Source: JACVRW01 sp963825345
GTDB lineage: Bacteria; Actinomycetota; Thermoleophilia; Solirubrobacterales; Thermoleophilaceae
NCBI GenBank assembly: GCA_963825345.1
Contig: CAWGSQ010000001.1
Span: forward strand, 62,001-126,000
Length of the DNA stretch: 64,000 nucleotides
Reading direction: 5' to 3'
Positions 38,122 through 48,737 of the stretch are shown piece by piece. The notes under the pieces were generated by a model, which did no database searches, had not been told where the DNA came from, and worked only from the letters and a program-made list of their open reading frames with translations. A program made the position numbers and the translations under genes. Position 1 is the first letter of the stretch. The number at the start of each line of letters is the position of its first letter.

Positions 38122-38508
38122 CTAGACCGGCGAGGCCAGCTCGACAAGGTTGCCGTCCGGGTCGCGCACGTAGGCCACGTCCTGTCCCCACGGCTTCGTC
38201 TGGGGCGAGCTCACCGCGGCGGCACCCTCCTCGACCGCGCGGTCGAACGCGGCCTGGACGTTGTCCGTGACGAAGCAGACCTCGAACGGCGGCCGGCTGC
38301 TGGGCCGCTCCTCCGGCCGGTAGACGCCCGGCAGGTTCGCCGAGGCGAGCTCGTGGGCAGCGAAGGCCAGAGCCGTGTCGCCGGTGTCCAACTCGGCGTA
38401 CTGCCCGCTCTCATGCAGAAAACGGCGTCGCTGCCCCAGCGCGCGCTCGTAGAAGGCAAGGCTGGATGCGACGTCGGAGACGTACAGGATCGTGTAGCCG
38501 AACCGCAT
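38122..38508 (-). CDS. VOC-family (glyoxalase-like) protein
   Basis: 128 residues: 'FGYTILYVSDVASSLAFYER' starts the fold, 'EVCFVTDNVQAAFDRAVEEG' and 'DVAYVRDPDGNLVELASPV' finish it with the metal-binding Glu. One domain, so it would dimerise. Substrate unknown. TAGGGT (complement 38517-38522) lies 8 bases before the ATG; the gene is divergent from uvrA. Confidence 0.88.
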   Translation of the reverse strand: MRFGYTILYVSDVASSLAFYERALGQRRRFLHESGQYAELDTGDTALAFAAHELASANLPGVYRPEERPSSRPPFEVCFVTDNVQAAFDRAVEEGAAAVSSPQTKPWGQDVAYVRDPDGNLVELASPV

Positions 38509-38516
38509 CGCCCGTC

Positions 38517-38522
38517 ACCCTA
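38517..38522 (-). promoter_or_regulatory. -10-like element TAGGGT of the VOC gene
   Basis: Minus-strand TAGGGT, 8 bases before ATG 38508. Confidence 0.45.
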
Positions 38523-38550
38523 GTCCCCGAACCCCGCAATCTGCGCAAAA

Positions 38551-38564
38551 CGAACGCGTGTTCG
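38551..38564. promoter_or_regulatory. LexA/SOS box upstream of uvrA
   Basis: CGAACGCGTGTTCG is a perfect palindrome and fits the Gram-positive LexA consensus CGAACRNRYGTTYG at every position. It overlaps the expected -35 region of uvrA, whose -10-like TACACT is at 38580-38585, so LexA binding would block uvrA transcription until DNA damage. Confidence 0.85.
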
Positions 38565-38579
38565 ATCCGTCAGCGGCTC

Positions 38580-38585
38580 TACACT
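38580..38585 (+). promoter_or_regulatory. -10-like element TACACT of uvrA
   Basis: TACACT lies 10 bases before the uvrA GTG at 38596. Confidence 0.5.
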
Positions 38586-38595
38586 CGTTATTCGC

Positions 38596-41469
<2,874 letters not shown>

Positions 41470-41531
41470 CGCCCGGGCGGCTCGGAAACTGCTGCTGTTC
41501 GCTCCGCGCACCAGCGCGACGGCGCGGCGGC

Positions 41532-42044
41532 CTAGGCCGGGCCCAGCGCGTCCCCGCCGCGCGTGCGGCGGAGCTTGCGCATGGTCTGGATGACCTCCAT
41601 GCGCCGGTGGGACCGCGCGGCGGCCTCCATCACTGTGATGCCGCTCGAGGTGTCCGCGAGGCCAACGGAGCAGGTGATAGGGCCCGCCTCCATCTCGAAC
41701 GAGATGGCCTGGAGATCGTCCTCGAAGCGGTCCGCCCAGACGGTGGCCTGGCGCGAGTCCGTGGCGTGCAGCAGCACCGCGAACTCGTCCGGCCCCATCC
41801 GGGCCAGCTCATCGACCGCGCGCAGGTTCGACTGCAGGGTGGCAACGCAGAGACGCAGCACGTCACTGCCGGTGCCGGCGCCGTGGTGGGCGTTCACCCA
41901 GCGCAGGCCGTCCACGTCGAGCATCGCGATGGTGAGCGTTTCTCCCGTTCGGGCGCGGCGCAGCTCCTCGCGCGCCAGCAGAGCGTGGAAGTCGTCTGCC
42001 GTCGGAAGATCGATCAGAGGGTCGATTGCCATCCCAGTAATCAT
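41532..42044 (-). CDS. Degenerate GGDEF-domain protein
   Basis: 170 residues made almost only of a GGDEF-like domain: 'LTIAMLDVDGLRWVNAHHG' matches the metal/GTP-binding segment and 'LARMGPDEFAVLL' the active-site loop, where GGDEF has become GPDEF. No inhibitory RxxD site and no sensor domain are visible. With Pro in place of Gly, cyclase activity is doubtful; GTP binding or a structural role is possible. The ATG overlaps the stop of the upstream DCC gene as ATGA, so the two are translationally coupled. Confidence 0.82.
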   Translation of the reverse strand: MITGMAIDPLIDLPTADDFHALLAREELRRARTGETLTIAMLDVDGLRWVNAHHGAGTGSDVLRLCVATLQSNLRAVDELARMGPDEFAVLLHATDSRQATVWADRFEDDLQAISFEMEAGPITCSVGLADTSSGITVMEAAARSHRRMEVIQTMRKLRRTRGGDALGPA

Positions 42045-42443
42045 CGGCCATCCGGCGAATACCCTGAGATCACGCGGTCGGCCCATCGGCGGGCGGACGC
42101 CGGGAGCGGGCGCCCCAGCAGCGTGCGGTGGTCCGCAACCCAGCGATAGAGGCGATCCGCGGCGCCCGGGAAGCGCTCGGTCACACGCGCGAGCGGCCGG
42201 CCCCCGGGCAGGTGGACGAAGACGGGCGGGAAGGCCGCACCCGCGGAATGCACCGTTCCCGCCTCGACGACGTGCCAGGAGGCCATCCGCTCCTCCTCCG
42301 GCATGCCCGTGCAGCAGCGCATCCGCCTCCTCAGTGCCTAACGCCACGGGACGCAACGCTCGGCGCGTGTCCCAGCGCAGCAGCAACGCCAGCGAAACCC
42401 GGCAGAAGCCGCAGTCCGGGTCATACAAAACCGGCACAGCCAT
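42041..42443 (-). CDS. DCC-family (DUF393) thiol-disulfide protein, frameshifted
   Basis: About 133 residues. The diagnostic N-terminus 'VPVLYDPDCGFCRVSLALLL' contains the DxxCxxC motif. An extra base near 42312 interrupts the frame; after it the protein continues 'MPEEERMASWHVVEAGTVHS' and 'LYRWVADHRTLLGRPLP', both normal for the family. DCC proteins are predicted thiol-disulfide oxidoreductases. ATG 42443 is 21 bases from the divergent acetyltransferase start. Confidence 0.82.
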
Positions 42444-42464
42444 CACGTCTGGCAAGCTGCGCCG

Positions 42465-43064
42465 GTGCAGAACGCTCGATTGTGGTGGCAGAAGTGGCGC
42501 TGGTACGAGCGCAACTCGCTCCCCTGGAACCGGCTCAGCATCCATCGCGAGCTGGCCCGGCGCAGGGCGTTCGCCCGCTGGCCGCTCCACGGGAACGTGC
42601 TCGAGGCGCTCCGCGAGGGTCGGCTCGAGATCGGCGAGGGCACGTTGCTCGAGCCACACGTGTGGCTAACCGCGCACGATGACGCCCGGATCCGGATCGG
42701 CGAGGGCACGTTCCTGAACATCGGCGTCATGGTGGCATCCGCCGAGCTCGTGGAGATCGGCGATCACTGCATGTTCGCGAACGGCTGCTTCGTGACGGAC
42801 GCGAACCATCGCTTCGACGACCCCGACAGGCCGATCACCTGGCAGGGCTTCACGAGCAAGGGACCCACAAGGGTCGGCGACAACGTCTGGTGCGGGGCGA
42901 ACGTGGTGGTCACGAGCGGCGTGACCGTGGGGGAGCGCAGCGTGATCGGCGCCAACAGCGTGGTCACCGAGGACATCCCGCCCTACTCCATCGCGGCCGG
43001 AGCACCCGCGAAGGTGCTCCGGCGCGTGGAGTACGACGAGTCGCCCCCAGACGACTCGTCCTAG
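42465..43064 (+). CDS. Hexapeptide-repeat acetyltransferase
   Basis: 199 residues of a left-handed beta-helix acyltransferase (maltose/galactoside acetyltransferase group). Repeats 'ARIRIGEGTFLNIGVMVASA', 'VEIGDHCMFANGCFVTDANH' (catalytic His), 'TRVGDNVWCGANVVVTSGV' and 'SVIGANSVVTEDIPPYSIAA', ending in 'GAPAKVLRRV'. The acceptor sugar is unknown. Starts at GTG 42465. Its TAG shares CTAG 43061-43064 with the convergent gene. Confidence 0.9.
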   Translation: MQNARLWWQKWRWYERNSLPWNRLSIHRELARRRAFARWPLHGNVLEALREGRLEIGEGTLLEPHVWLTAHDDARIRIGEGTFLNIGVMVASAELVEIGDHCMFANGCFVTDANHRFDDPDRPITWQGFTSKGPTRVGDNVWCGANVVVTSGVTVGERSVIGANSVVTEDIPPYSIAAGAPAKVLRRVEYDESPPDDSS

Positions 43065-43600
43065 CAGAGAACGACCAGGTGGAACGGCTTGTTCGCGTCG
43101 TTGCCGTTGGCTCCGGTCGTACGGATGTCAACTCCCATGACGCTGGAAGCCAGCCCGCTCACGGTGACCTGGCCGTTGTCGGGCGGTGCGGCCGCCGTCG
43201 GGCCTCCGATCGTGGCGTAGTAGCCGCAGCCGCGGACGTCCGCGTCGAAGATCACCTGATAACGGCCCTCGCCGGTGCGCGAAGCTGAGGTCGTGCCGCG
43301 CCCACGCACCTGCTGGCCGCCGGCGTTCACGACCGAAAACCGGGCGCTCCCGTGCGCGACGAACGCGCCTGGCACCGTGCCGAGGGACGACTCCTTGATC
43401 GCCCCTCCGCCAACGCCGTTCGAGCGCATGTCCTTGCCGAGGAGGGCGTGGTTGCGCACATCAGCGCTCCGGATCGTGTTGTTCTTGATGCTCCCGCTCG
43501 TAATGACGAGGGCATAGGCCGAGCCCCCCATGGCCATGAACAGCGCAAGCAGCGCCACGGCCATCGCGGGCGATGGGAGAAAACGACGGAATCGGGTCAT
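43061..43600 (-). CDS. Secreted protein of unknown function
   Basis: 179 residues. The signal 'AMAVALLALFMAMGGSAYAL' is followed by 'SGSIKNNTIRSADVRNHALL', an Asn-rich repeat-like stretch seen before mature domains of many secreted proteins in related soil actinobacteria. The C-terminal half is beta-rich with a Cys pair ('VRGCGYYATIGGP' and the final Cys). Start ATG 43600 or GTG 43606. Function unknown. Confidence 0.75.
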   Translation of the reverse strand: MTRFRRFLPSPAMAVALLALFMAMGGSAYALVITSGSIKNNTIRSADVRNHALLGKDMRSNGVGGGAIKESSLGTVPGAFVAHGSARFSVVNAGGQQVRGRGTTSASRTGEGRYQVIFDADVRGCGYYATIGGPTAAAPPDNGQVTVSGLASSVMGVDIRTTGANGNDANKPFHLVVLC

Positions 43601-43638
43601 GGACACCTGAACCCGGCTGGCGGCCCGGGGTTTCGGTG

Positions 43639-44055
43639 CTACGCGACTACCTGAACGACCACCGTTCGCTCCCGGGCCCGGTCATCGAAGTCGACCAGCA
43701 CGATCTGCTGCCAGGTGCCGAGCGCGAGGTGGCCGCTCCGCACGGGGAGCGTCTCCGAGGGCCCCACGATCGCCGCCCGGATGTGGGCGTGTGCGTTCGT
43801 GTCCGAGTTCAGGCGATTGTGCTCGTAGTCGGCGTCGGGCGGGACCAGGCGCTCGAGCGTCGCGCGGAGGTCGTGAACGCCACCGGGTTCGTGCTCCATC
43901 GTGGTGACAGCAGCGGTGGAGCCCGGCACGAACACCGACACGAGGCCGCTTTCCACGCCGGATTGGTCGACCACGCTCTGCACACCGGCCGTGATGTCGA
44001 TCGCGTCCCCGTTCCCCTCGGTGGAGAAGCGAAGCTGCCCGCTGTGGACCGTCAG
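43639..44055 (-). CDS. YjbQ/UPF0047-family protein
   Basis: About 138 residues, the normal family size, if the start is CTG 44055, which overlaps the panB stop as CTGA; the first in-frame GTG (43983) would cut off the conserved 'SGQLRFSTEGNGDAIDITAG'. Metal-binding His residues are in 'TMEHEPGG', 'YEHNRLNSDTNAHAHIRA', and 'GTWQQIVLVDFD' is the family end. Members have weak thiamine-phosphate synthase activity. Last gene of the pantothenate operon. Confidence 0.82.
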   Translation of the reverse strand: MTVHSGQLRFSTEGNGDAIDITAGVQSVVDQSGVESGLVSVFVPGSTAAVTTMEHEPGGVHDLRATLERLVPPDADYEHNRLNSDTNAHAHIRAAIVGPSETLPVRSGHLALGTWQQIVLVDFDDRARERTVVVQVVA

Positions 44056-44954
44056 AGCGAGAACCCGCCGGTGAACGGCTCGCCGGTCTGCTCCTGGAGC
44101 ATCTCGTGGAGCCTCGCGATCTCGTCCGGAGCCATCGTGTAGCCGTGTTCCGGCTCGGGATAGCGGCGCGCGCGCACCTCGTCGGCGTACGCGGTTACTC
44201 CCTTGATCATCTCGTCGCGCACGTTCGCATAGCGCTTCACGAACCGGGCCGCGTGGCCGTCGTAGATGCCGAGCAGGTCGTGGAACACCAGCACCTGGCC
44301 GTCCGTGGTGCCACCGGCCCCGATGCCGATCACCGGGATCTCCATCCGGGGCATGATCGCCTCGGTGAGCGCGCTCGGGATCGCCTCGAAGACGAGCGCG
44401 AAGCAGCCCGCGTCCTGGAGCGCGAGCGCGTCGTGGAGCACGTCCAGCGCCCTCTCGGCGGTACGCCCCTGGGAGCGGTAGCCGCCGAGCGCCGTGGCCG
44501 TCTGCGGCGTGAGCCCCACATGGCCCATCACCGGGATGCCCGCGCCCACAAGCGCACGCGCTCGCTCGACCGAGGTGCCTCCGCGCTCGATCTTCACGGC
44601 GTCGCAGCCGGCCTCCTTGATGAACCGCTGCGCGTTCCGGATGGCCTCTTCGTTGGACGCCTCGTACGACCCGAACGGCATGTCACCGATCATCAGCGGC
44701 GTCTTCAGGCCGCGCCGCACAGCCTGGGCGAGCATGAGCAGCTCCGCGAGCGTCACTGGCACCGTCGAGGTGTGCCCGAGCACGGTCATCGCGCCGGAGT
44801 CGCCCACCAGCACCACGTCGACGCCGGCCTCCTCGGCCACCTGTGCGCTGGGGTAGTCGTACGCGGTCACCATCACCACCGGCTCGCCGAGCGCCTTCTT
44901 CTCGGCGAGTGTGCTGAGGCTGATGGCGGGACGCTGGGTGGGACGGTGACTCAT
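44052..44954 (-). CDS. panB: 3-methyl-2-oxobutanoate hydroxymethyltransferase
   Basis: First committed step to pantothenate. 300 residues: 'VMVTAYDYPSAQVAEEAGVD' and 'LVGDSGAMTVLGHTSTVPVT' (metal ligands), 'VMGHVGLTPQTATALGGYRS' and 'GIGAGGTTDGQVLVFHDLLG'. The C-terminus is some 30 residues longer than in E. coli. ATG 44954 overlaps the panC stop as ATGA. Confidence 0.96.
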   Translation of the reverse strand: MSHRPTQRPAISLSTLAEKKALGEPVVMVTAYDYPSAQVAEEAGVDVVLVGDSGAMTVLGHTSTVPVTLAELLMLAQAVRRGLKTPLMIGDMPFGSYEASNEEAIRNAQRFIKEAGCDAVKIERGGTSVERARALVGAGIPVMGHVGLTPQTATALGGYRSQGRTAERALDVLHDALALQDAGCFALVFEAIPSALTEAIMPRMEIPVIGIGAGGTTDGQVLVFHDLLGIYDGHAARFVKRYANVRDEMIKGVTAYADEVRARRYPEPEHGYTMAPDEIARLHEMLQEQTGEPFTGGFSL

Positions 44955-45808
44955 TTCTCGCCTCCGAGAATTGCGTTGTCGATCAGTCGGGCGCGCCCGA
45001 CCTGGGCGGCCACAGCAAGCAGGGTCGAGCCGTTCACGCGCTCGACGGGTGAGAGGTCAGTGGCGGATCGCAGCTGGAGATAGTCCGGTTCCACGCCCGC
45101 GCGCGCGAGTTCGTCGCGCGCCGCGGCCACCACCGCGGCGGCCTCGCGGGTGCCGCTCTGCACGGCCGCCTCGGCCGCGCGCAGGGCCCGGCTGAGCGCG
45201 AGAGCACGCTCGCGCTCCTCAGCATTGAGGTAGGCGTTCCGCGAGCTGAGCGCCAGCCCGTCCGAATCGCGGATCGTGGGGCAGACCTCGATCCGAACGG
45301 GCATGTCGAGGTCGCGGACGAGCTTCCGGATAACAAGCGCCTGCTGAGCGTCCTTCTGGCCGAAGTAGGCCACGTCCGGGCCGGCCATGTTGAAGAGCTT
45401 GGTCACGACGGTGGTCACGCCCTGGAAGTGCTCGGCGCCGCGCTGAGCCTCGTCTCCCTCGAGCGTGTCGGTGAGGCCGCCGACCGCGACGGTGGTGTCG
45501 AAGCCCTCGGGATAGACCTCCTCGACGGGCGGCGAGAACAGGATGTCCACGCCCACGGCCTCGGCCAGCTCGGTGTCGCGCTGCTCGTCGCGCGGGTATG
45601 CGGTGAAATCCTCGCCGGGCGCGAACTGGGCCGGGTTCACGAAGAGCGAGACCACCAGCACCTCGTTGTCGGCGCGCGCCCGCCGCATCAGCGACAGGTG
45701 GCCGTCGTGGAAGAAGCCCATCGTCGGGACCAGCCCGATGGAGCGTCCCGCGCGGCGCTCGGGGGCGAGGAGCTCGCGCAACTCGCTGACCGTGCGGACG
45801 GTCCTCAT
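44951..45808 (-). CDS. panC: Pantothenate synthetase
   Basis: Joins pantoate and beta-alanine using ATP. 285 residues: 'LVPTMGFFHDGHLSLMRRAR' contains the nucleotide-binding HxGH motif, 'VVSLFVNPAQFAPGEDF', 'YFGQKDAQQALVIRKLVRDL' and 'DGLALSSRNAYLN' (KMSKS-like) complete the active site. ATG 45808 overlaps the DUF2520 gene stop. Confidence 0.96.
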   Translation of the reverse strand: MRTVRTVSELRELLAPERRAGRSIGLVPTMGFFHDGHLSLMRRARADNEVLVVSLFVNPAQFAPGEDFTAYPRDEQRDTELAEAVGVDILFSPPVEEVYPEGFDTTVAVGGLTDTLEGDEAQRGAEHFQGVTTVVTKLFNMAGPDVAYFGQKDAQQALVIRKLVRDLDMPVRIEVCPTIRDSDGLALSSRNAYLNAEERERALALSRALRAAEAAVQSGTREAAAVVAAARDELARAGVEPDYLQLRSATDLSPVERVNGSTLLAVAAQVGRARLIDNAILGGEK

Positions 45809-46569
45809 GCGTTGGCCCTCTGAGCGGCAAGGTCGCGCGTGCGGCGAACCAGCTCGTCGAAGAGGTCGAGCAGCTCCGGCGCGACGTCCTCGATGGCCGC
45901 GCGCTGTGTGGCCACCGTCGCGTCGTCACCGCGCGCCACCGGCCCGGTGAGCGCCTCCTCGGGCCCCAGCTCAGCGATGTTCTCGACGGTCTGGCGCACC
46001 AGCGGAGCAAGCAGAGCGCGGGCGTCGTCGCGTCCGAGCCCCGCGCCGGCGGCGATCGTCTCCGCCGCGGCCTGGAGCGTGACCAGGAAGTTTGAGGCCA
46101 CCGAGGCGGCGGCGTGATAGGCGGCGCGGCCCTCGTCGTCGATCTCGAACGGCGTCATGCCGAGCCGCTCCGCCAGCCCGCTGGCAAAGGCAAGGGCATC
46201 CGGACTCGATCCGGCCACGGCCGCGCCCACGCCCGCGAAGCGCACACCCGGGTGGGCCACGGTCTGAAGCGGATGCAGGCCGAAGGCCTCGACGCCGGCG
46301 TGCGCCAGCGCCGACAGCGGCGTTGCGCCGCTCGTGTGGCCCACGAGTGGGGCCGCGGCCGTGACGACCTCGGCGGCGGCGGCGATCTCGCCGTCGGGTA
46401 CGCAGAGGAGGATGGCGTCGCAGCCCGCGGGGCGCTCGCCACGGCCGAGCGGTCCCTCGATCTCGACTCCGGCGTCGCCAAGTGCGCGCGCAAGCGCGGT
46501 ACCGACCCGCCCGGGGCCGACGATGCCCACCCGCAGTGGGCCATTGAGGCTGGTCTCGTGTGGGTTCAT
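45805..46569 (-). CDS. Rossmann/DUF2520 dehydrogenase-like protein
   Basis: 254 residues. 'VGIVGPGRVGTALARALGDA' is an NADP-type Rossmann motif; the C-terminal helical part ('AYHAAASVASNFLVTLQAAA', 'ALTGPVARGDDATVATQRAA') is DUF2520. It is built like ketopantoate reductase and leads the pantothenate operon, in which no panE is visible, so it may supply that step. ATG 46569 is preferred because the alternative upstream region lacks conserved sequence and CGGGGA precedes it. Confidence 0.88.
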   Translation of the reverse strand: MNPHETSLNGPLRVGIVGPGRVGTALARALGDAGVEIEGPLGRGERPAGCDAILLCVPDGEIAAAAEVVTAAAPLVGHTSGATPLSALAHAGVEAFGLHPLQTVAHPGVRFAGVGAAVAGSSPDALAFASGLAERLGMTPFEIDDEGRAAYHAAASVASNFLVTLQAAAETIAAGAGLGRDDARALLAPLVRQTVENIAELGPEEALTGPVARGDDATVATQRAAIEDVAPELLDLFDELVRRTRDLAAQRANA

Positions 46570-46648
46570 TCCCCGTCGGTCCACTCCACCGTCGGTAGCG
46601 GCCGACGATTGGAGGATACCCACGAGCGGTGCCGTCAACCCCAGGTCC

Positions 46649-46654
46649 TAGGCT
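46649..46654 (+). promoter_or_regulatory. -10-like element TAGGCT of the UDG gene
   Basis: TAGGCT lies 8 bases before ATG 46663. Confidence 0.5.
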
Positions 46655-46662
46655 GTGGGGCC

Positions 46663-47346
46663 ATGCAGTCACGCAGCGCAGAGGAGCGCCGCGCGGAGCT
46701 TGTCGAGCTGTACCGGGAAGCGGCCGCCTGTGAGCGCTGCCCGCTCTTCAAGACCCGGACCAAGGTCGTGTTCGGGTCGGGCAACGCCGACGCCGACCTC
46801 ATGTTCGTCGGGGAGGCGCCCGGCATGCACGAAGACCAGCAGGGCCTCCCGTTCGTCGGGCGGGCGGGGCAGCTGCTCAACAAGCTGCTTGAGGAGATCG
46901 GGCTCGGGCGCGAGGACGTGTTCATCGCGAACGTGCTCCAGTCCCGGCCGCCGGGCAACCGTGACCCCCAGCCCGACGAGATCGACGCCTGCCGGCCGTT
47001 CCTGCACCGCAAGATCGAGCTGATCGAGCCGAGCGTGATCTGCACGCTGGGCAACTTCTCGACGAAGCTCCTCACCCGCTCGCAGCGCGGGATCACCGGC
47101 GTGCACGGGCGCCCGCAGGTGCACGAGCTTGGCGGGCGCCTGCTGCGGGTCTACCCGCTCTTCCACCCGGCGGCGGCGCTGCGCAGCACCAAGACCCTCG
47201 AGGACCTGCGCGCGGACTTCGCGCGTCTGCCTGCGCTCCTCGAGGAGCCGCCGCCGGTGCCCATCGGCGCCGTGGCACCCGTGGCCGCGGCGGCAGCCGC
47301 AGCGCCGGCGGAGCATCAGAAGCCGCCGCCGACGCTGTTCGACTGA
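46663..47346 (+). CDS. Family-4 uracil-DNA glycosylase (4Fe-4S)
   Basis: 227 residues. Motif A 'GEAPGMHEDQQGLPFVGRAG' binds uracil and motif B 'PLFHPAAAL' the DNA. Four cysteines, Cys23, Cys26, Cys110 and Cys127, have the C-x2-C / C-x16-C spacing of the iron-sulfur cluster. The Pro/Ala-rich C-terminus ends in 'PPPTLFD', close to sliding-clamp binding tails. Removes uracil from deaminated cytosine. Confidence 0.94.
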   Translation: MQSRSAEERRAELVELYREAAACERCPLFKTRTKVVFGSGNADADLMFVGEAPGMHEDQQGLPFVGRAGQLLNKLLEEIGLGREDVFIANVLQSRPPGNRDPQPDEIDACRPFLHRKIELIEPSVICTLGNFSTKLLTRSQRGITGVHGRPQVHELGGRLLRVYPLFHPAAALRSTKTLEDLRADFARLPALLEEPPPVPIGAVAPVAAAAAAAPAEHQKPPPTLFD

Positions 47347-47354
47347 AGAGGGGC

Positions 47355-47390
47355 GGGCGACGGCCGGACGGGGGTGGCCGGCCGACGCCC
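47355..47390. terminator. Long hairpin between convergent genes
   Basis: GGGCG-A-CGGCCGG (47355-47367) pairs with CCGGCCG-A-CGCCC (47378-47390), a 12-bp stem with one A-A mismatch and a ten-base loop, between two convergent stops. Confidence 0.7.
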
Positions 47391-47408
47391 GGGGGGAAAT
47401 CGGTCAGG

Positions 47409-48272
47409 TCAGCAGAGCGGGCTGTTGGCCAGCGGCTGACCGGCGATCTGGAGGATCCGGTTCATGCGCGTGCCGGCGATGTAGCTCGGCAGCCAAGTGG
47501 TGTCGACCACGAGGTGGGTGAGGTCGCCTGCGGCCTGCATCCCGGTGTTCACGCGCACGGCGCTTCCGGAGTCGCCGGGCGCAGCGGCGCCGGACCAGCC
47601 GAATGCGGTGGCGTCCCACTTCAGGGCGAGACCGGCGCGCGGCGTGCCGCCGGTGCCGACGGCGAGGCCGTGGCCGTAGTGGAAGACCGGCTCCGGGCCC
47701 GACCCCGAGTAGGAGCCGCAGGGGCCGGCCACGACTGCCATCGTCGGACTGACCCATTCCTGGAGCTCGGGACGGATCGACACGAGGGCGAAGTCGTTGC
47801 CGATGCCGCCGTTCACGCTCTTCTGGATCGTGCCGATGTCGACGAGGACGGGGTTCGCGCCGCCGGGAGCGAGCGTGATCAGCGTGACGGCCTCGCCGGC
47901 GTTGCCGCAGTGACCCGCGGTGCCGATCGAGTAGCTGCCGGGAGAGCCGAAGACGAAGTTCATCGTGCAGCCGGCCGGCGCGATCATCCACGAACCGGGC
48001 CGGATGCCGACCTCGCCGGGAAGCGGTGCCTCAGGCGGAGCGGCCACCGGAGCTCCGTTCGCGGCATGCACTCGAGCCGCGAGCGCGTCTGTGAACCAGG
48101 CGGGGGTGGCGGCCTTGAGCGGCACGGCGTGACCGATGCCGTACCGAACCGCGCCGTCGACGGTGCGCCAGTCCGGTGACGAGCCCAGCGCGGGCGTCGC
48201 CGCGGACGCGGCCGTCGTACTCAGAAGCATCATCAGGGCGGCCAGGACGGCCGCGAGTAGCCAACTACGCAT
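47409..48272 (-). CDS. Secreted trypsin-like serine protease
   Basis: 287 residues with a signal peptide ('LLAAVLAALMMLLSTTAASA') and a pro-region. The catalytic triad is His121 in 'GTAGHCG', Asp160 in 'GNDFALVSI' and Ser235 in 'APGDSGSAV'; Cys102 and Cys122 may form a disulfide next to the His. Resembles secreted chymotrypsin-fold peptidases of actinobacteria. GGGGGAG lies upstream of the ATG. Natural substrate unknown. Confidence 0.88.
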   Translation of the reverse strand: MRSWLLAAVLAALMMLLSTTAASAATPALGSSPDWRTVDGAVRYGIGHAVPLKAATPAWFTDALAARVHAANGAPVAAPPEAPLPGEVGIRPGSWMIAPAGCTMNFVFGSPGSYSIGTAGHCGNAGEAVTLITLAPGGANPVLVDIGTIQKSVNGGIGNDFALVSIRPELQEWVSPTMAVVAGPCGSYSGSGPEPVFHYGHGLAVGTGGTPRAGLALKWDATAFGWSGAAAPGDSGSAVRVNTGMQAAGDLTHLVVDTTWLPSYIAGTRMNRILQIAGQPLANSPLC

Positions 48273-48297
48273 TCCAGTCTCCCCCTGCCAAGGTTCG

Positions 48298-48303
48298 TAG
48301 GCT
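48298..48303 (+). promoter_or_regulatory. -10-like element TAGGCT upstream of tsaE
   Basis: TAGGCT ends 17 bases before ATG 48321, a longer gap than usual here. Confidence 0.35.
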
Positions 48304-48320
48304 CTCTAAAGGCGTATCCG

Positions 48321-48737
48321 ATGCCCCCGACGGTCAAACACTCGAACAGCCCGCAGGACACCGAGGCCGCCGGCGCGGAGCTTGCCGGCCGCCTCACCCG
48401 GGGTGATGTAGTTCTCGTGAGCGGCGAGCTCGGCAGCGGCAAGACCACGTTCGTGCGCGGCGCCTGCCGTGCGCTGGGCGTGGAGGGACCCGTGACGAGC
48501 CCGACCTTCACGATCGGGCAGGTGCTGGGAGGAGCACCCGAGATCGCGCACCTGGACCTGTACCGGCTGGGTTCCCTGGCTGGAGAGGACCCGGCGCTGC
48601 TCGAGGACTACCTGACGCCCGAGCGGGTCGGATTCGTGGAATGGCCCTCCGTGGCCGAGCCGACGCTGGAGCGGGTGACCGCGCGCGTCCTGCTGGAGCA
48701 CGCGGGGGGCGACCGCCGCCGGATCACCGTCGCGTGA
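48321..48737 (+). CDS. tsaE: tRNA threonylcarbamoyladenosine biosynthesis ATPase TsaE
   Basis: 138 residues. P-loop 'VSGELGSGKTTFVRGACRAL', 'VTSPTFTIGQVL', 'IAHLDLYRLG' and 'VEWPS' are all family motifs. It works with TsaB and TsaD in making t6A at position 37 of ANN-decoding tRNAs. First gene of tsaE-tsaB-rimI-tsaD, all joined by GTGA overlaps. Confidence 0.95.
   Translation: MPPTVKHSNSPQDTEAAGAELAGRLTRGDVVLVSGELGSGKTTFVRGACRALGVEGPVTSPTFTIGQVLGGAPEIAHLDLYRLGSLAGEDPALLEDYLTPERVGFVEWPSVAEPTLERVTARVLLEHAGGDRRRITVA

Noticed and set aside
41532..42659. One long minus-strand frame that joins the DCC and GGDEF genes
   Set aside because: The join reads out of frame between the two families; an ATGA overlap plus one extra base near 42312 explains two separate genes.
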